A stretch of 64,000 nucleotides of DNA, taken from contig CM029126.1 in NCBI GenBank assembly GCA_016859345.1, positions 14,935,027 through 14,999,026 of the forward strand, written 5' to 3'. Positions 24,360 through 35,940 of the stretch are shown piece after piece. How positions within the stretch are numbered: position 1 is the first letter of the stretch; each line of letters begins with the position of its first letter. The notes under the pieces were generated by a model that was not told where the DNA came from, made no database searches, and saw only the letters and a list, made by a program, of their open reading frames with translations. The stretch is from Istiophorus platypterus (lineage: Eukaryota; Chordata; Actinopteri; Istiophoriformes; Istiophoridae). Made by a program: the position numbers and the translations under genes.

Positions 24360-25845
24360 CAGAAATTTCTATTCCTCCACTCTCTGATCTGAATTTGAGC
24401 ATTTTGGCAGAAAGCAGCATAGGCCTCCAAGATCTGGCAGAGGGCCCTCTGGGTATCATTACTAGAGCACAGGTCAAATATGCTAACTCCTGTTGAGATT
24501 TTATTATTGCTTATAACTTGCCAGCACAGGTTGAAAGGATTTTGTGGTGACCAAATGTACTAATGTGGAGAGATCCATCGCGTGGCAACATTTTTGTCCT
24601 GAGGCTGGTCAGCAGAGCAGTGTGGGCATGCATCAGCAATCTGCTGTACACTGAGCTTCCTGACAAGGAGCTCTCCAACTCCAGTCAGAGGTGTTAGCAT
24701 CAACTGCCTCACCCTGTGGGGTCCTGAGGTCATTTTCTTTGATGCCATTGTTATTTCGACACATACCATGGACTTCTGATGTATACCAGAGAATAGTGGC
24801 AATATGAAAGCAGTCATACTGAATTTGGATGCAGAGATTAGTATCCACAACAACAAACATGCCACTCTGATGGATCTTCACTAGTCCAAACTGCCTGGTC
24901 ACAGGCAGCAGCTTTTCTTACCATTTATCTGTAAAAAGTACAAATGCATTTTCAGGCACTTTTCGGTTAAATTTTAACCCTGTAGTATGAAGCTGAGTAA
25001 AAAACAGTTACCCTTGAGGAAATGTCACCCAACCCAGAAGAACCAGCTGGGCCTACCTTTCCTCGAACAGCCCCAGGTTTTTTATAAGGGTGCAGCTCTC
25101 TTCCTTGAGGCAAGAAGCTGGCAGCACATGGTGGCAGTGGAAGAGCAGTTAAACTGCTCAGAGCATACTTCAGCCCGCAATATCTCCCCAATCTATAGAA
25201 AACAGTGAGTCACCGTTGATATGTGTTAACTCACTGTTCTCACAACACGAGCAAAACAACAACCCAGGATAACAAGTGCCTAGGATTTTGTTATTAGCAA
25301 TGTATCAAATGTTCAGGTGAGGCATCGTTTGGCAAAAAGATGAATGAGTCACTTTATTAACAGTGCATGAAATAACTAAGGCATGTTACTGGATTAGCTC
25401 TACTGTTGAAATTGTTTATAACTGAATCCGCAGTGAGGTCATATCTAAATGTGCCAGAACAGCACATCAGATCACTAACCAACAGATTTAGCAGAACCCA
25501 AATAAAGCTCTGATTTTCAGGTCGGATCACATGGCAAGTATATAGTTTCACTGTGATAATAATAAAAAAAAACACAATGTAATTAAATCTGTGAAAATTA
25601 CAAACTATACCTGCCAGTTGGTATAAGCCAACTAATGTGTTGCTACTTACCTCATAGTAGTGCCCATGGTAAAAGCAACCACATTGCTCAGCTCTGACAC
25701 AACTAATATCATACTGCATGTATCCAGGGTCACATTGACATCCATAATAAAACGACCATGGGCAATGGATATCAGTTAAAATACCACAGGTCTCAGGGCA
25801 TGCAGCAACACATAGATTGTAGTGACAGCTCTCAGGGCATGAGCG
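24360..25845 (-). pseudogene. Decayed VWD module 4 fragments
   Basis: A TIL exon (25651-25845) has intact acceptor and donor and reads RSCPESCHYNLCVAACPETC. It is 195 nt against 200 in the intact gene, with about 2 nt missing near the acceptor, so it cannot join in frame. At 24.63-24.90 kb the VWD second half reads DTNLCIQIQYDCFHIATILW and MCRNNNGIKENDL, where the CGLCGN motif has been damaged. A C8 tail ending REWRNRNFC lies at 24.36-24.43 kb. Confidence 0.7.
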
Positions 25846-25999
25846 CTGTGGGAGAGGAAAAAAGGAGTTCATATATTGTACAGAGTCCTGCTTCACTGTA
25901 TAGAGATTCAAAGAGTTCTAACAACGCTCTACAACAGAAGCATGTGTACAGACCTTTGATTTACATGCACATAAGAGTAAAGATTAATAATAGTCACAG

Positions 26000-27060
26000 C
26001 ACTTCTTCCTTTCTTCCATTCCTCCATGGTCCAACTTCAGCTGCTGCCTCAAGGCATGCAAAAGTGTGTACACTCAAACGACTGCAAAACAATTCTTCGT
26101 TCCCATTAGACATATACAAGTCATTCACAGAGTTCTGAAACAAGGGCTCTTGGTCCACAGTGGAGTGGCATCCACTAAATGATCCTGCAGAAGATAATGG
26201 CATGCCACAGATATTATCAGATGCAAATTCATCTGTCCTGGAAGAGTTGCATTCTGAACAGAGATCACATTCTTCGGAGCTGTTCGTTCCAGGTGATGAA
26301 AGCGACCAGGAAGATGCAAACACAGAAACATTACTTGCAAGGCTACCATTCAAGCTCAGTTTGTCATCTGTAGCAACAGCACTGATGTTTCCACACAGAC
26401 CACACATTATTCTATGGGAGGCAGGAACCAATATTTGTATCAGATTAGGCCCTCCATAACTAACAACCACCCCATTGTCTATAACAGCACGAGTCAGCAA
26501 GTCAGAATGGAGTATTGCTACATGATACATCTGGACAGGAAGACTCCACAGAACACTATCAATCTGAAAAATTGAAATGGTAAAGTAACAATCCAGGCAC
26601 ACTAAACAGTGTGTGTTTGGAAATGTGCAACTGCTTACCTTTGCTTTTTCCAAATGCTTCATTTCCAATGACATGTTCACTCCACTGTAAATAAGGTAGT
26701 TATCCTTGCTGGATAATAATAATAGTTTATTCTTGGTTATTCTTTCTCATCACAAATATTATGGCAATTTCCCATTTTAAAGTCAAAGCTATTGCCATCA
26801 TAGTTCCTGAAGTATCTACCACCCATAAATGTGCATTTAAGAGTTTCCAGTGCACGGCACACCCTGTGACCATCTTGGATGGCAGATTATGTTCCATTTG
26901 GACACGTGTGGTTGGTACATTGCACTGCATTGTTGCCCAAACAAACACAGTGTTGCTCACAGTGCTCACCAGGGTAGGAGCTCTCATGGATTTCATAGTA
27001 AACATCATGGTAAATGCAGCCACACTCAGAGTATAGAAGATAATTCCCCACCACTGTGAA
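26000..27060 (-). pseudogene. Decayed VWD module 3, with one well-preserved VWD-C8 exon
   Basis: At 26.74-27.05 kb a TIL/VWD start reads CGCIYHDVYYEIHESSYPGE and then, after a break, GGRYFRNYDGNSFDF. The next exon (about 26.0-26.565 kb) begins at a TTTTTCAG acceptor with IDSVLWSLPVQM, contains CGLCGNISAVATDDK, and continues through a full C8 without a stop. Its 3' end has lost the expected FC and donor. It aligns closely with exon 4 of the intact gene. Confidence 0.75.
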
Positions 27061-27229
27061 AAACCCAGGTCTTCAGAAACATCTCTCTATGCATTTCACT
27101 GCTGAAGGACTTTCTAGAGGATTTTTAACACAGTCAGTCTTGTGACTGGAGCACAGGTGATATTCTCTGTATTCTTGTTTTATACACATTTAACATTAGA
27201 AAGAAATCGCAGGATTTCACAATGATTAC

Positions 27230-28030
27230 TGAAAACAAAACTTGGAAGCCCTCCATTCATCCACCGTGGCTCCCATCTGTTGACATAAAGCAACATAGCT
27301 GGACAGATTTTGACACAGAGTAGTCTGGTTACCATAACAGAGATCACAAACACAGTTATCATAGAAATCTTGTCGGTCAACTGTTCCTTTGTATCCAGTC
27401 ACATTGCGCAGATATTCCTTGATAAAGAGCCATATCCTGTAAATTACAACCTGAGCCCTGGCTCAACACAGACGGAAGATGCAGAAGGCGCCCGTTTTCC
27501 ACAAACACAGGGGAATAATGTTTACATTGCAAGTGGCAAAAACAGTTTGTCTGGAAATACTGTGGTAGATAAATAAACATACCACAATCCAGTTGATCTA
27601 GTCATTTGATATCTAAATGGAATAAACAGACCACCATTTTAAAATGCCAAAACGAAACCTTGGCAGCATCTTTCATCTGGTATGGCATCTCCACGCCAAA
27701 GTCCTCCAAGTCTCCCCAAGCAGGACAGTGAGAAGTGAGTAGGTAACTGCGCTTGCCATTGACATCAAAGTTATGGCCATCAAAGGTGGTATAGTGAGAA
27801 CCTCCTTTGGCTATGCGCATCCCAGGCCCACCCATATGACAGCCCAACACTCAATTTGGAACCTTGCAAACTTCCCCGTCCTGGCAATGAGACTGAGCAC
27901 ACATAATCTTCTTGGACTTAGGCTGGCAGACACAGTTCTCCTGGCACTGGTCATCGACCCAGTAGCTCTCCTTGGGGAGATGATAGTAACCTTGGTGAAG
28001 ACAACCAAGCGTGCTGTGTAACATATGGAT
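27230..28030 (-). pseudogene. Decayed VWD module 2 fragments (TIL, VWD, C8)
   Basis: A TIL end with CQENCVCQPKSKKIMC lies at 27.85-28.01 kb. The VWD start KGGSHYTTFDGHNFDVNG lies at about 27.77-27.83 kb, with GDPH replaced by GGSH. Around 27.23-27.38 kb one frame gives an undamaged C8 tail: FYDNCVCDLCYGNQTTLC ending VDEWRASKFC. The CGLCGN region between is missing or unreadable. Confidence 0.7.
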
Positions 28031-28059
28031 ATTAAGCTGCAAAGGGTTCACCACTTCTC

Positions 28060-28800
28060 TGTAGTAGATTGCACCCGATCCTGAAGGAGTGCCCTTAAGT
28101 GCCAGGGAAAGATTTTGTTTGACTTTCAGTGCACACAGGACATGAGATACCATCACCTCAATCCTCAATTACAGGAGCATGTATCATTGCTAACCAACAA
28201 TGGGAAAATCCACGGTCAGGGACTCATCAGTGCCATTAGAGGAGCTGTGAGTCACGTTTCCAGACAAGCCAAACAGGACTCAATACAGCTCTTCCAGTTA
28301 TACTGCAGGGCCAGGCCAAAGTAAGTGTCCAAGACAATGCTAGAGCCACTTGAATAAAAGTTCAGGGACCCATTTCCCAGGGTCAGGGGCAGATCCCTCC
28401 TCTATCCATCAACCTATTGAGTGTAAATGCAAAAACAATTCACATTAACACATAAAAAACTACAAAATAAGAGTTCGTTTAATTTAAAAATGTTTACTGC
28501 ATTCACCCGTTTTTTTGTCTGATTTAATCTGGAGATGTCTGCATCATGTGGATGATGGGGACATTGGCACTGTTCAAAAATCCTCCAGCTACATTAATTT
28601 GCAATTGACCATATGCATTTAAGCCTGTACTGGTAGTCTGAACTAAAGTGCAGTTAGAGTTTCCCTGAAGGGCCAAATCTCCTCCATCAAACTTGCGGTA
28701 ATAAGAGTCAGCCCATGCAGAAAATATTTCCGTTTTTACAGAGAAGCACTTTCATTTGTGACCACAGAGTAACTCTTCACAAGAAGCTGCAGCTGAAGAG
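28060..28800 (-). pseudogene. Decayed VWD module 1 fragments
   Basis: The frame around 28.58-28.72 kb reads WADSYYRKFDGGDLALQG, the VWD start with GDPH replaced by ADSY, preceded by a stop near 28.76 kb. Around 28.28-28.37 kb the second half reads YSSGSSIVLDTYFGLALQYN. Stops and shifts lie between, and the CGLCGN region is unreadable. Confidence 0.7.
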
Positions 28801-29148
28801 GAATTGTTACAGATAAAGAAATTTGAACGTTCAACAAGATGCAAAGAAACATGCTAAGCCTCAGTATATACTTTTCTCACTCACTGCCGGATGTATCCTG
28901 TTCATGGCACTCAGATAGCGCCTCATTTCCATGTCTGTTTAAGGAGTACTGTGCTCTGCATTATCAGGGAGCTGCCCTTCTGGGAGAATTTAACACCAGA
29001 CTTTAAATCTCCTTTATGAGCGCTGTTATCTTCCGGCTCACTTATGCAATTAAACGTAGGTATAGTCTGGCAATATGGTTAGTGTTGAAAAACTCTGTTC
29101 ATTGTCATAAGTAGACAAGTTGCAGAGGACTGTCTCTAGTACTGTGAT

Positions 29149-29952
29149 TTAATCTGGGGTCACAATTGGGACGACACAATTGGGACACGTTCTTTTACTC
29201 TGTGCCGGTGGTAATGCCCACATCAGAGTTGACAGTAGCCACTGCCAACAGAAATGTGAAGTCCTTCCTGTGTTTATGAAGGGAAGGATAATATAATAAA
29301 AACTCCACTGAGAGACTTGTTTCAGTTCCACAAATCTATACAAACAACCCCCAGGTGTGTGTTTGGAGAAGGTAAAGCTAACCACAACACCTACAGGCTC
29401 GTAGGAATTTAACTCTGAGCCAGAAATGCTAGTGTTGCTCTTGAGGTACACATGCTGCAACACCCCTATATGCAACCTGAGGACACCAACAGTAGGGTAC
29501 ATATTGCCATTAAAGAGTACTTCCCCTGAGAGGAAGATGTTCACTGATGTCTCGTGGTCTGAGCTGGTGATCACCATATGGCTAACAGCAGTCTGACTAG
29601 GGAAGTGAGGAGTAATGGGATAGTAGCGGGTCCCCCAGGAGGACACATCATGATAGAGGCTATGCTCACAACTAGTCTGGGTGTAGAATGGGGAAAGGAG
29701 TGTAACAGGCTTCACAGACATCACACTGAGGAGGTAAGAGGAGCAAGCACTGGCCATTCCCACAGACAACGGCAGGTGAACTGTCTTTGACTGGTTAGCA
29801 GAGAGGAAGATGTATTGCTTGAAGCTGGTATCCAGAACCTTCACAGTGACCGGAGTCCAAACAGCAGTCGCTATGACAGTTACTTGATGACTACCATTTG
29901 CTGATGACTAGCATCATCAGAAAGGACCTATGACGACTGGCCCCGGACAGGT
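29149..29952 (-). pseudogene. Decayed N-terminal (IgGFc-binding) domain exon
   Basis: The acceptor CACTGCAG at 29953 joins the signal exon in phase and the frame reads a recognisable SFL start. A frame disruption near 29,905 then brings stops (TGG TAG at about 29,900). In the shifted frame a long stretch matches the intact domain, for example WGTRYYPITPHFPS against WGTEYFIFTPAGSP. A second frame break lies near 29,240. The remaining third of the domain, expected down to about 28.7 kb, is not clearly recognisable. Confidence 0.8.
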
Positions 29953-31006
29953 CTGCAGTGGAGATTGATTTTGCATATTTCATTCAATATAAAACACTTA
30001 AATGCACTCCCACATCACATCCACAGGAAATGTGTATATAGAGTGAACTATAACATGGTTGACAAAGAAAGGTGGGATTCTGAGAGCAGCTGATGATTTT
30101 ATGATAGTAAACACACACTACATGATTACATCTATTCAATAGATATGGAGTAGGTGTCCTAGTATGCACAGTAGGTCTTCTTGTGTTACGGAGATAAGAC
30201 GGTTGGTGTCATATTTCAACAAGTTCAGCAGCCAATGAAGAAGATAGTTCCTAGTTCCTGATTGAGTACACCTGTATTAGCCTGCACACTCACTCTGGCA
30301 GTTTCCATGATAACAAGGATCTTGGCGTGGAAGCAGCAACATACTACCAGTTTACAGAGACCATTCCAAACAACAGCTCATTTAAAAGTAAGTTTACCTT
30401 TCAGCCCATATTCTTGATTACTTCCATTAAACTATTCTATAATTTCTTACAGGTTGATCTTTAGCACAAGCTTACATTGTATGTATTGCCACTGCAAGTA
30501 GTAGCAAAAGCTAGTATGAAACAAATGAAAAAGGATTGTGTATTTAAAGTCACAGCAAGAGCATTGTAAAAAAGGGCAAACTGGTTGTGTTGGTTCAGTT
30601 TTCCAAGATATCATTATGCATATCTTAATGCAGGAAAAAGGCAGCTGAGGATTTCTCATCAATTACTGACAATAATTCCCTTTAGCAGGGCACAGATTAG
30701 TCTCTTTTGTTGTTCTAATGCTGAGACATAGCCGCACCCCACACATCCCTCAAAACTAGACAAACAGAACTTCTCAAGGTAGACAGCAGAACTGTTGAAA
30801 CACTAGTGATGCAGGTGAAAGAAGACTGACCTAATGCTAATGCAAGTGTGCTGCAAATATCCAAGGGGGCAGGAATGAAGGTAGGACTGGAGTGAACATG
30901 CTGAAAAACTAGTGGAGGTATACTCTTATGTTTATACAACTTATCTTTGAATTTACTTTAATCACAGCCCACCACCTACAAATAACTCATCAATCGTGAC
31001 ACTTAC

Positions 31007-31049
31007 CAGGCCCCCAGAAGCACAACTGGAGAAGCACCACTAGCTGCAT
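31007..31049 (-). pseudogene. Signal-peptide exon of the decayed FCGBP-like copy
   Basis: ATG at 31049-31047 follows a GTGCAG acceptor-like sequence and encodes MQLVVLLQLCFWGP, ending in phase 1 at a GTAAGT donor. Phase, length (14 codons plus 1 nt) and placement match exon 1 of the intact gene. It looks undamaged. Confidence 0.75.
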
Positions 31050-31449
31050 TGCTGCACATAAAACTCATTTAGAACATATATAGAACTACATAGAGCTTGT
31101 GTGAATGGAACAGAAATGAATGAATGGAACAGAAATATATAACATTTTGTTTTCCCTGCAACTGCGTGCAGAGGCAGAGGCAGCTATCGGCCAGTCAGGC
31201 GGTTTGTCTGGACGTCATCGATAGAGGAATAACCCGGCAGCAGCTGCCACTTGATCTGCATTATCATTAACAGCCATAACTTCCAGTGGCACTTGTCATT
31301 TTAAATGCATTATTTTATGGGTTAGACGGTTGTTTTCGCGTGTTCTGGTCCGGTTAAAACAAAAACAAAAACAAAAACAAACAACAAAAAAAACAGAACA
31401 ATACAAAACAAACGGGGAAAAAAAAGCCAGTCGCCAATTACTCAGCTTT

Positions 31450-31890
31450 ACCCGAAATTATGGAAACCTGTCATATTCAACTGCTCGGCGTCGGTATTAT
31501 TCATTAGTGCTCAGAAGCTGCCACCAGCGCCTTAACCTCAAAGTTTCCGGAACCCAAACGCATTGAACGCAGGTATTTCCCGCCGTAGCATAAAAAAAAA
31601 AAACCTGATTGGGCTGCAAAAACCTCGAGGGGCGAATCGGCGCAGAATGAGGCGTCTGTGAATCCCCTCGTTGCTTTCCAGCGAAGTTGACGCACACGAC
31701 GACGGGACGCTTTTCCCGTCGAGGAGTCGGATCGTCCGATCGAATGACGGCCAGATGTGGCGAGCGCGTCAAGTTTAAGGGCAGAGACGAAGAGACGCTC
31801 TCAAGGATCTGGTTTCAAACCCCGATTTCCTCGGAGGGACTACGATAGGAGCGCAAGAGAACTGAATTTCTCCTGTGTTGGTAGGTTATT
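31450..31890 (+). promoter_or_regulatory. CpG-rich block, probable promoter and noncoding first exon of the 36-40 kb gene
   Basis: This stretch has many CpG dinucleotides in an otherwise AT-rich, CpG-poor region, for example around 31,570-31,860. The ATG exon of the plus-strand gene begins right after a CCACAG acceptor at 35931, so an untranslated upstream exon must exist. This block is the best candidate; a possible donor TTG|GTAGGT lies at about 31,880. Inference from composition and splice logic only. Promoter activity toward the minus strand is also possible. Confidence 0.4.
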
Positions 31891-32279
31891 TATTTGTAAA
31901 TTTTATAGTAGGCTCCAAAGGGGTGTAAAACTCAGTGGACATTTTCTTTTTATTTTGTCAGCTATAACCGTGCCCCTGCAGCGCAGCTTTGTCATTTTAC
32001 TTCTTCGATATGTTTTATTTGATCAGTTTTCTGTCCTACTCACCGAGTTTACCCAAGCGTAGGTGAGCTCTCCGAAACTTTCTCAGAGTGTAACTCATAG
32101 AAAGGCATTTCAGCCCTGAACAACAGCAGTTCTGTTTGTTATAGAGTGATTCAATGTGACACATCCACACGTCCATTCAAATTTACAGACTTCTTCCTGA
32201 AGGAAGCAGGTTACAGAGGGTGAGGGTGCAGTAAATTAAAAAAAAAAAAAAACTTTGTAGCACCCCTTATCTCACTTCC

Positions 32280-32300
32280 TGTGTGTGTGTGTGTGTGTGT
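32280..32300. repeat. (TG)n microsatellite
   Basis: About ten TG units, with imperfect TG-rich sequence continuing to about 32,345. Confidence 0.9.
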
Positions 32301-34644
32301 TAGGGTACTTGTGTGCGTGTGTGTGCATGTGCATGTTTGTGTGTTTGCATAGGCTTCAAGATTGTTCTGTGTGTCAGTGGGTGCCTTTTCAATCTGAATA
32401 TTGGCCTGCAAACAAATAAAGGGTTTTTGCTTTTGCTCTCAATCAAGTTAATCAAGCCGCTTGCTCAGGGAGTGTCAGAGGTGAAGTAGGGGCACCGAAT
32501 CTTTGTTGAACCCTCCACACATCACCTTAGCTGAGTTTTTTGTTCTGTTGGTTTTTTTTTTTGTTTGTTTTTTTTAAAACATTTTGTATTACTTATTTCT
32601 TGGAGGAGTAATGAGGCTGCTTTTTTGGTGGATTGGGTTGTGCAAACCCTCAGTGTGTTCAGGATTGGTTTTGTGATAATGCCGTTAACAAAACAAAAAA
32701 CAACAGCTTTGTCGCCATCTGATAAAAAGTAAACCTGAGGTGAACGTGCCCAGTGTGTTGTATGTACTGAATCGCTGTTTCGGTCTCAGCAGAGTCTGAG
32801 TATGTCAACATTTCGATGCACTGGTATGTTGCTATAGAATCTGTTCATTCTTGTGTGTGTGTTTTGACAGGTTCTATGTTATTGCACACACATGGAGAGA
32901 GAGCGAGTCAGAGAAAGAGAGAGAGAGAGACGTAGGCAAGTACAGGATATGTGTCTTTAAGACTGCTGTCATTGTCAGATATATCCTCTTTGCTATTATA
33001 CTTTCAGTCTTATTGGACTGATGCTCAACAAGTCATCCACAAACCATTTGTATTGGAAACAGCTACTTAGTTTTCAAGCTCATTATTTATCAGTAGTGGA
33101 TTTTTCGCTGCATGGAACCAACTGAGGTAATTTTAAGTTTAGCTTTTTTGTGTATGTTTTCATTTTTTATCATTAGTTTCATTGTTACCTTATTCGTGGT
33201 CTAGTAGCATAGATGAGTGTGTTGGGGCATAGAAAAGGGATTTGCATCAACTTCACTTTAGATAAACAGCTACTGTAAAGATAGCAGAGTTTAGTAAGCT
33301 TTTCAATAAGATTATTTTCTCTCTCCACTGAAGCAGAATAAGCTATCACTTTTAGAAGATTGAATGGCAATGAATAACAAATGATCTGAGTGCCTTTTCC
33401 CTTCCCCACTTACTCTTTTCCCTTGTTGTTGTGTTCAGTCTTTTTAGAGTAAGTCTGTTTTGGCTTTGACACATCTTCACAAAAATCATAAAGTTGTTTT
33501 TCTTTGCTATCTTCTCCCTCCTTTTTCTCATTTTTCTCGCTTGTATCTGTTTTCCTATGAACTCTATAGACCACAGTAATTCTGATATCTTTGCATTTTG
33601 GTATTTTCTATCGCTGGGGTCAAAGTGGTGTCAGAAATGATCAGTGGTTGGGCAGAGGGTTGTTATCTGTGTGGGCAGATAAGAAAGGAGTCGACTGTGG
33701 CTCTGCATGTAGTTCTGTTTATATACATGTGGTAAACTGTTTGTGTGTATTTTTTGACATAGATTCTACTGGGTGGGTTGGAAGGAATGGAAAAGTTCAT
33801 TATTCAAATTTAAACCTGGTAAACAAGATTTATTTGTTCTGTGGGCTGGCCTGAGCAGAGAGTTATGAGGTTCAGGGTTAATTCTGTCAGTGGAACCAAA
33901 CAAGACATATCCACCCTCCAGCAAAATTAAAGTATATGCTTTTCTTGCAACACTGCACACTGGTTTTATGATTTGTAGATTTCTACATTTATTGTCAATG
34001 ATCTTTGCATTTTCCAGCCAGAAGGCAGCTGTCATGTCCACTTTATAAGAATGCCACTGCTTCTCATGTGTTGCAAACTGGCTCTGGTATTAAAGTGAAA
34101 ATTGAGTCGGCATTCAAATGTACAAGAATGTATTACCCAATTTGAAAAATAATACCATCATCAGGGGCCATTTTAATGCAGAGGCAGTGGACTTGGTTGA
34201 GAAATATTTCCAAATTGGATCAGCTTATTATTTCACCCAAAGTGACTCTGAAAAGTAAATTGGATACAGAGGGGGGTTTTATTTGCAGCTTCTTAGGTTA
34301 TTTGTGTTTGGAGATTTACTGCAGCTATTCAGGAGGCTAGAGCAGCCCACACTACATTCCCTCTTCAATCAGCCTCAGTTGTGCGATTAACATCTTTTTT
34401 CAATATAGTCAACCAAAATAGTTCTTGATCCTTTTCAGCTAATTTAACAGGAAGATAATCTTGTCATGGACCAGGCTTTACTCATTCCTGTGCAGCCCTT
34501 CAAGGTTAATATTTGTATTGCATTAAAGTTTGCAGACATCAACAACCATAGAAGCAATTATAGATTAGATTACAGTTTATGGAGAGATTATTAATTCCTC
34601 GCTCTTTCATAAAACTCCAAAAACCCTACTGAAATTGATGTTTT

Positions 34645-34673
34645 TGTTGTTGTTGTTGTTGTTGATGATGATG
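34645..34673. repeat. (TTG)n then (ATG)n triplet repeat
   Basis: About six TTG units followed by three GAT/ATG units, within intron 1 of the 36-40 kb gene. Confidence 0.85.
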
Positions 34674-35940
34674 TTTGCTGTTTTCATCTGAATGCCTATT
34701 CCTCTGTCTTTTTCATTTCCATTCACCAAATATCGTATTTGGAATCCACTCACCATGCATTGAGCATAATCCACGTCCTTAAATTTTAGTATTAAACAGG
34801 AAACAGTAAGTCAGTAACTGCAGTATGTTGATGTAGGGTGCTTAGTGGTTTACTGCTGTCCCTAAGAGCCCTCTCTGATAATCTGCCCCCTAACAATGTG
34901 GGTCAATTTTGTTCTTTTCACATAGTCATTAACTATGGAGGAAACAAGGACACAATGGCTATTGCTAACAATGGTAGAGGAGCTTAGAATATAACATATG
35001 GCATAAAGGTCCATGGCAAAGTTCAATCTTTGTACAATATCAAACACCGTACGAACGACTATTGGTTCCTGATCCCCTGCCAACCTCAGTGGCTATATCT
35101 GACCAATGAGCCATCATCCGGGAGCTGGACTAGAAGAGAGGTCTTTCCCATGTTTTCCCATTTAAAAATATCACCATTCATATTGTGTTGGATACAGCTG
35201 GGGCTTTGTTTGGCAGGCTAAGAACATCTGTGTTTCACATCTATGCAGTAGTGGCAGGAGTGGAGGTAGGGTTTGTTTTAGGCCCTGTGCCATGAGGAAG
35301 TTGTGACATTTTTTCCTTTAAGCACGACAAGACGCAAAAAAAAAGAAATCACAGTGAGAGTAAATGTATCATTCAGTTTCTCTAATTAGATAAAATTGGC
35401 AGAAAAATTAAGATTGAGCTCTTGCTTTTTCTTTCCCAAATAGCATGACAAGAATATTGCTTAGCAGTGTACAATACACACATGCACACACAAAAAAGAA
35501 AAAACACAGTGGAAATCATTGAACACTTCTTTGTTGCCCAACACCTGACCTGGCACCTGGGCTTTGCAGTAAATTGGAAAATGTTGAATAGGCACTTGTT
35601 TCCAGCCAACGATGACGGACATCTCAACAGTTTTTCTGCTGAGCATTACGGGAAACAAGACTGTCATTTACTAACCCCCTTGCCACCAGCCACCTAAGAT
35701 TACAATCTAGATTCGCATGTATGCTTGTAACTCAGTTAAAACAGTACAAGGTCCGGTTGGCTTGGAATTTTCCAGTAACATAATAATCTGTGATTCTGAA
35801 ACTCAAGGTGCCATTTCTGTGTTCAATCACATTCTGTCTCTACACCAAAAGACCTACATTTCCTACACATCAGTGGCTCTGAATATTAATAGCAGATATT
35901 TTTATCTTGCCCCCTCCCCTTCCCTCCACAGCATTTGAAG

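Larger units (their letters stand above)
18001..31049 (-). pseudogene. Decayed tandem FCGBP-like paralog
   Basis: A second FCGBP-like copy lies on the same strand directly upstream of the intact gene. It has its own signal-peptide exon (31007-31049), an N-terminal domain exon starting at 29952, and a long series of TIL, VWD and C8 fragments down to 18.0 kb. Several exons still read in frame with good splice sites, such as the VWD-C8 at about 26.0-26.57 kb and the C8 at 22.76-23.19 kb. Others carry frameshifts, in-frame stops or a microsatellite, and half of the N-terminal domain is eroded, so one continuous protein is not possible. The last two exons align with exons 19 and 20 of the intact gene. 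This indicates whole-gene duplication followed by decay rather than a fragment. It may still be transcribed. Pseudogene status is firm unless the sequence itself has errors. Confidence 0.87.
31890..35930 (+). other. Probable intron 1 of the 36-40 kb gene
   Basis: No coding exon seen on either strand. The stretch is AT-rich with small TG and TTG repeats and a short GAGAGA run near 32,895-32,930. Intron status follows from the acceptor at 35930-35931. Confidence 0.4.

Noticed and set aside
24967..25208. Possible VWD or TIL remnant on the minus strand near 25.0-25.2 kb
   Set aside because: Position fits a missing VWD start of the decayed copy, but I find no Cys pattern or motif firm enough to call.
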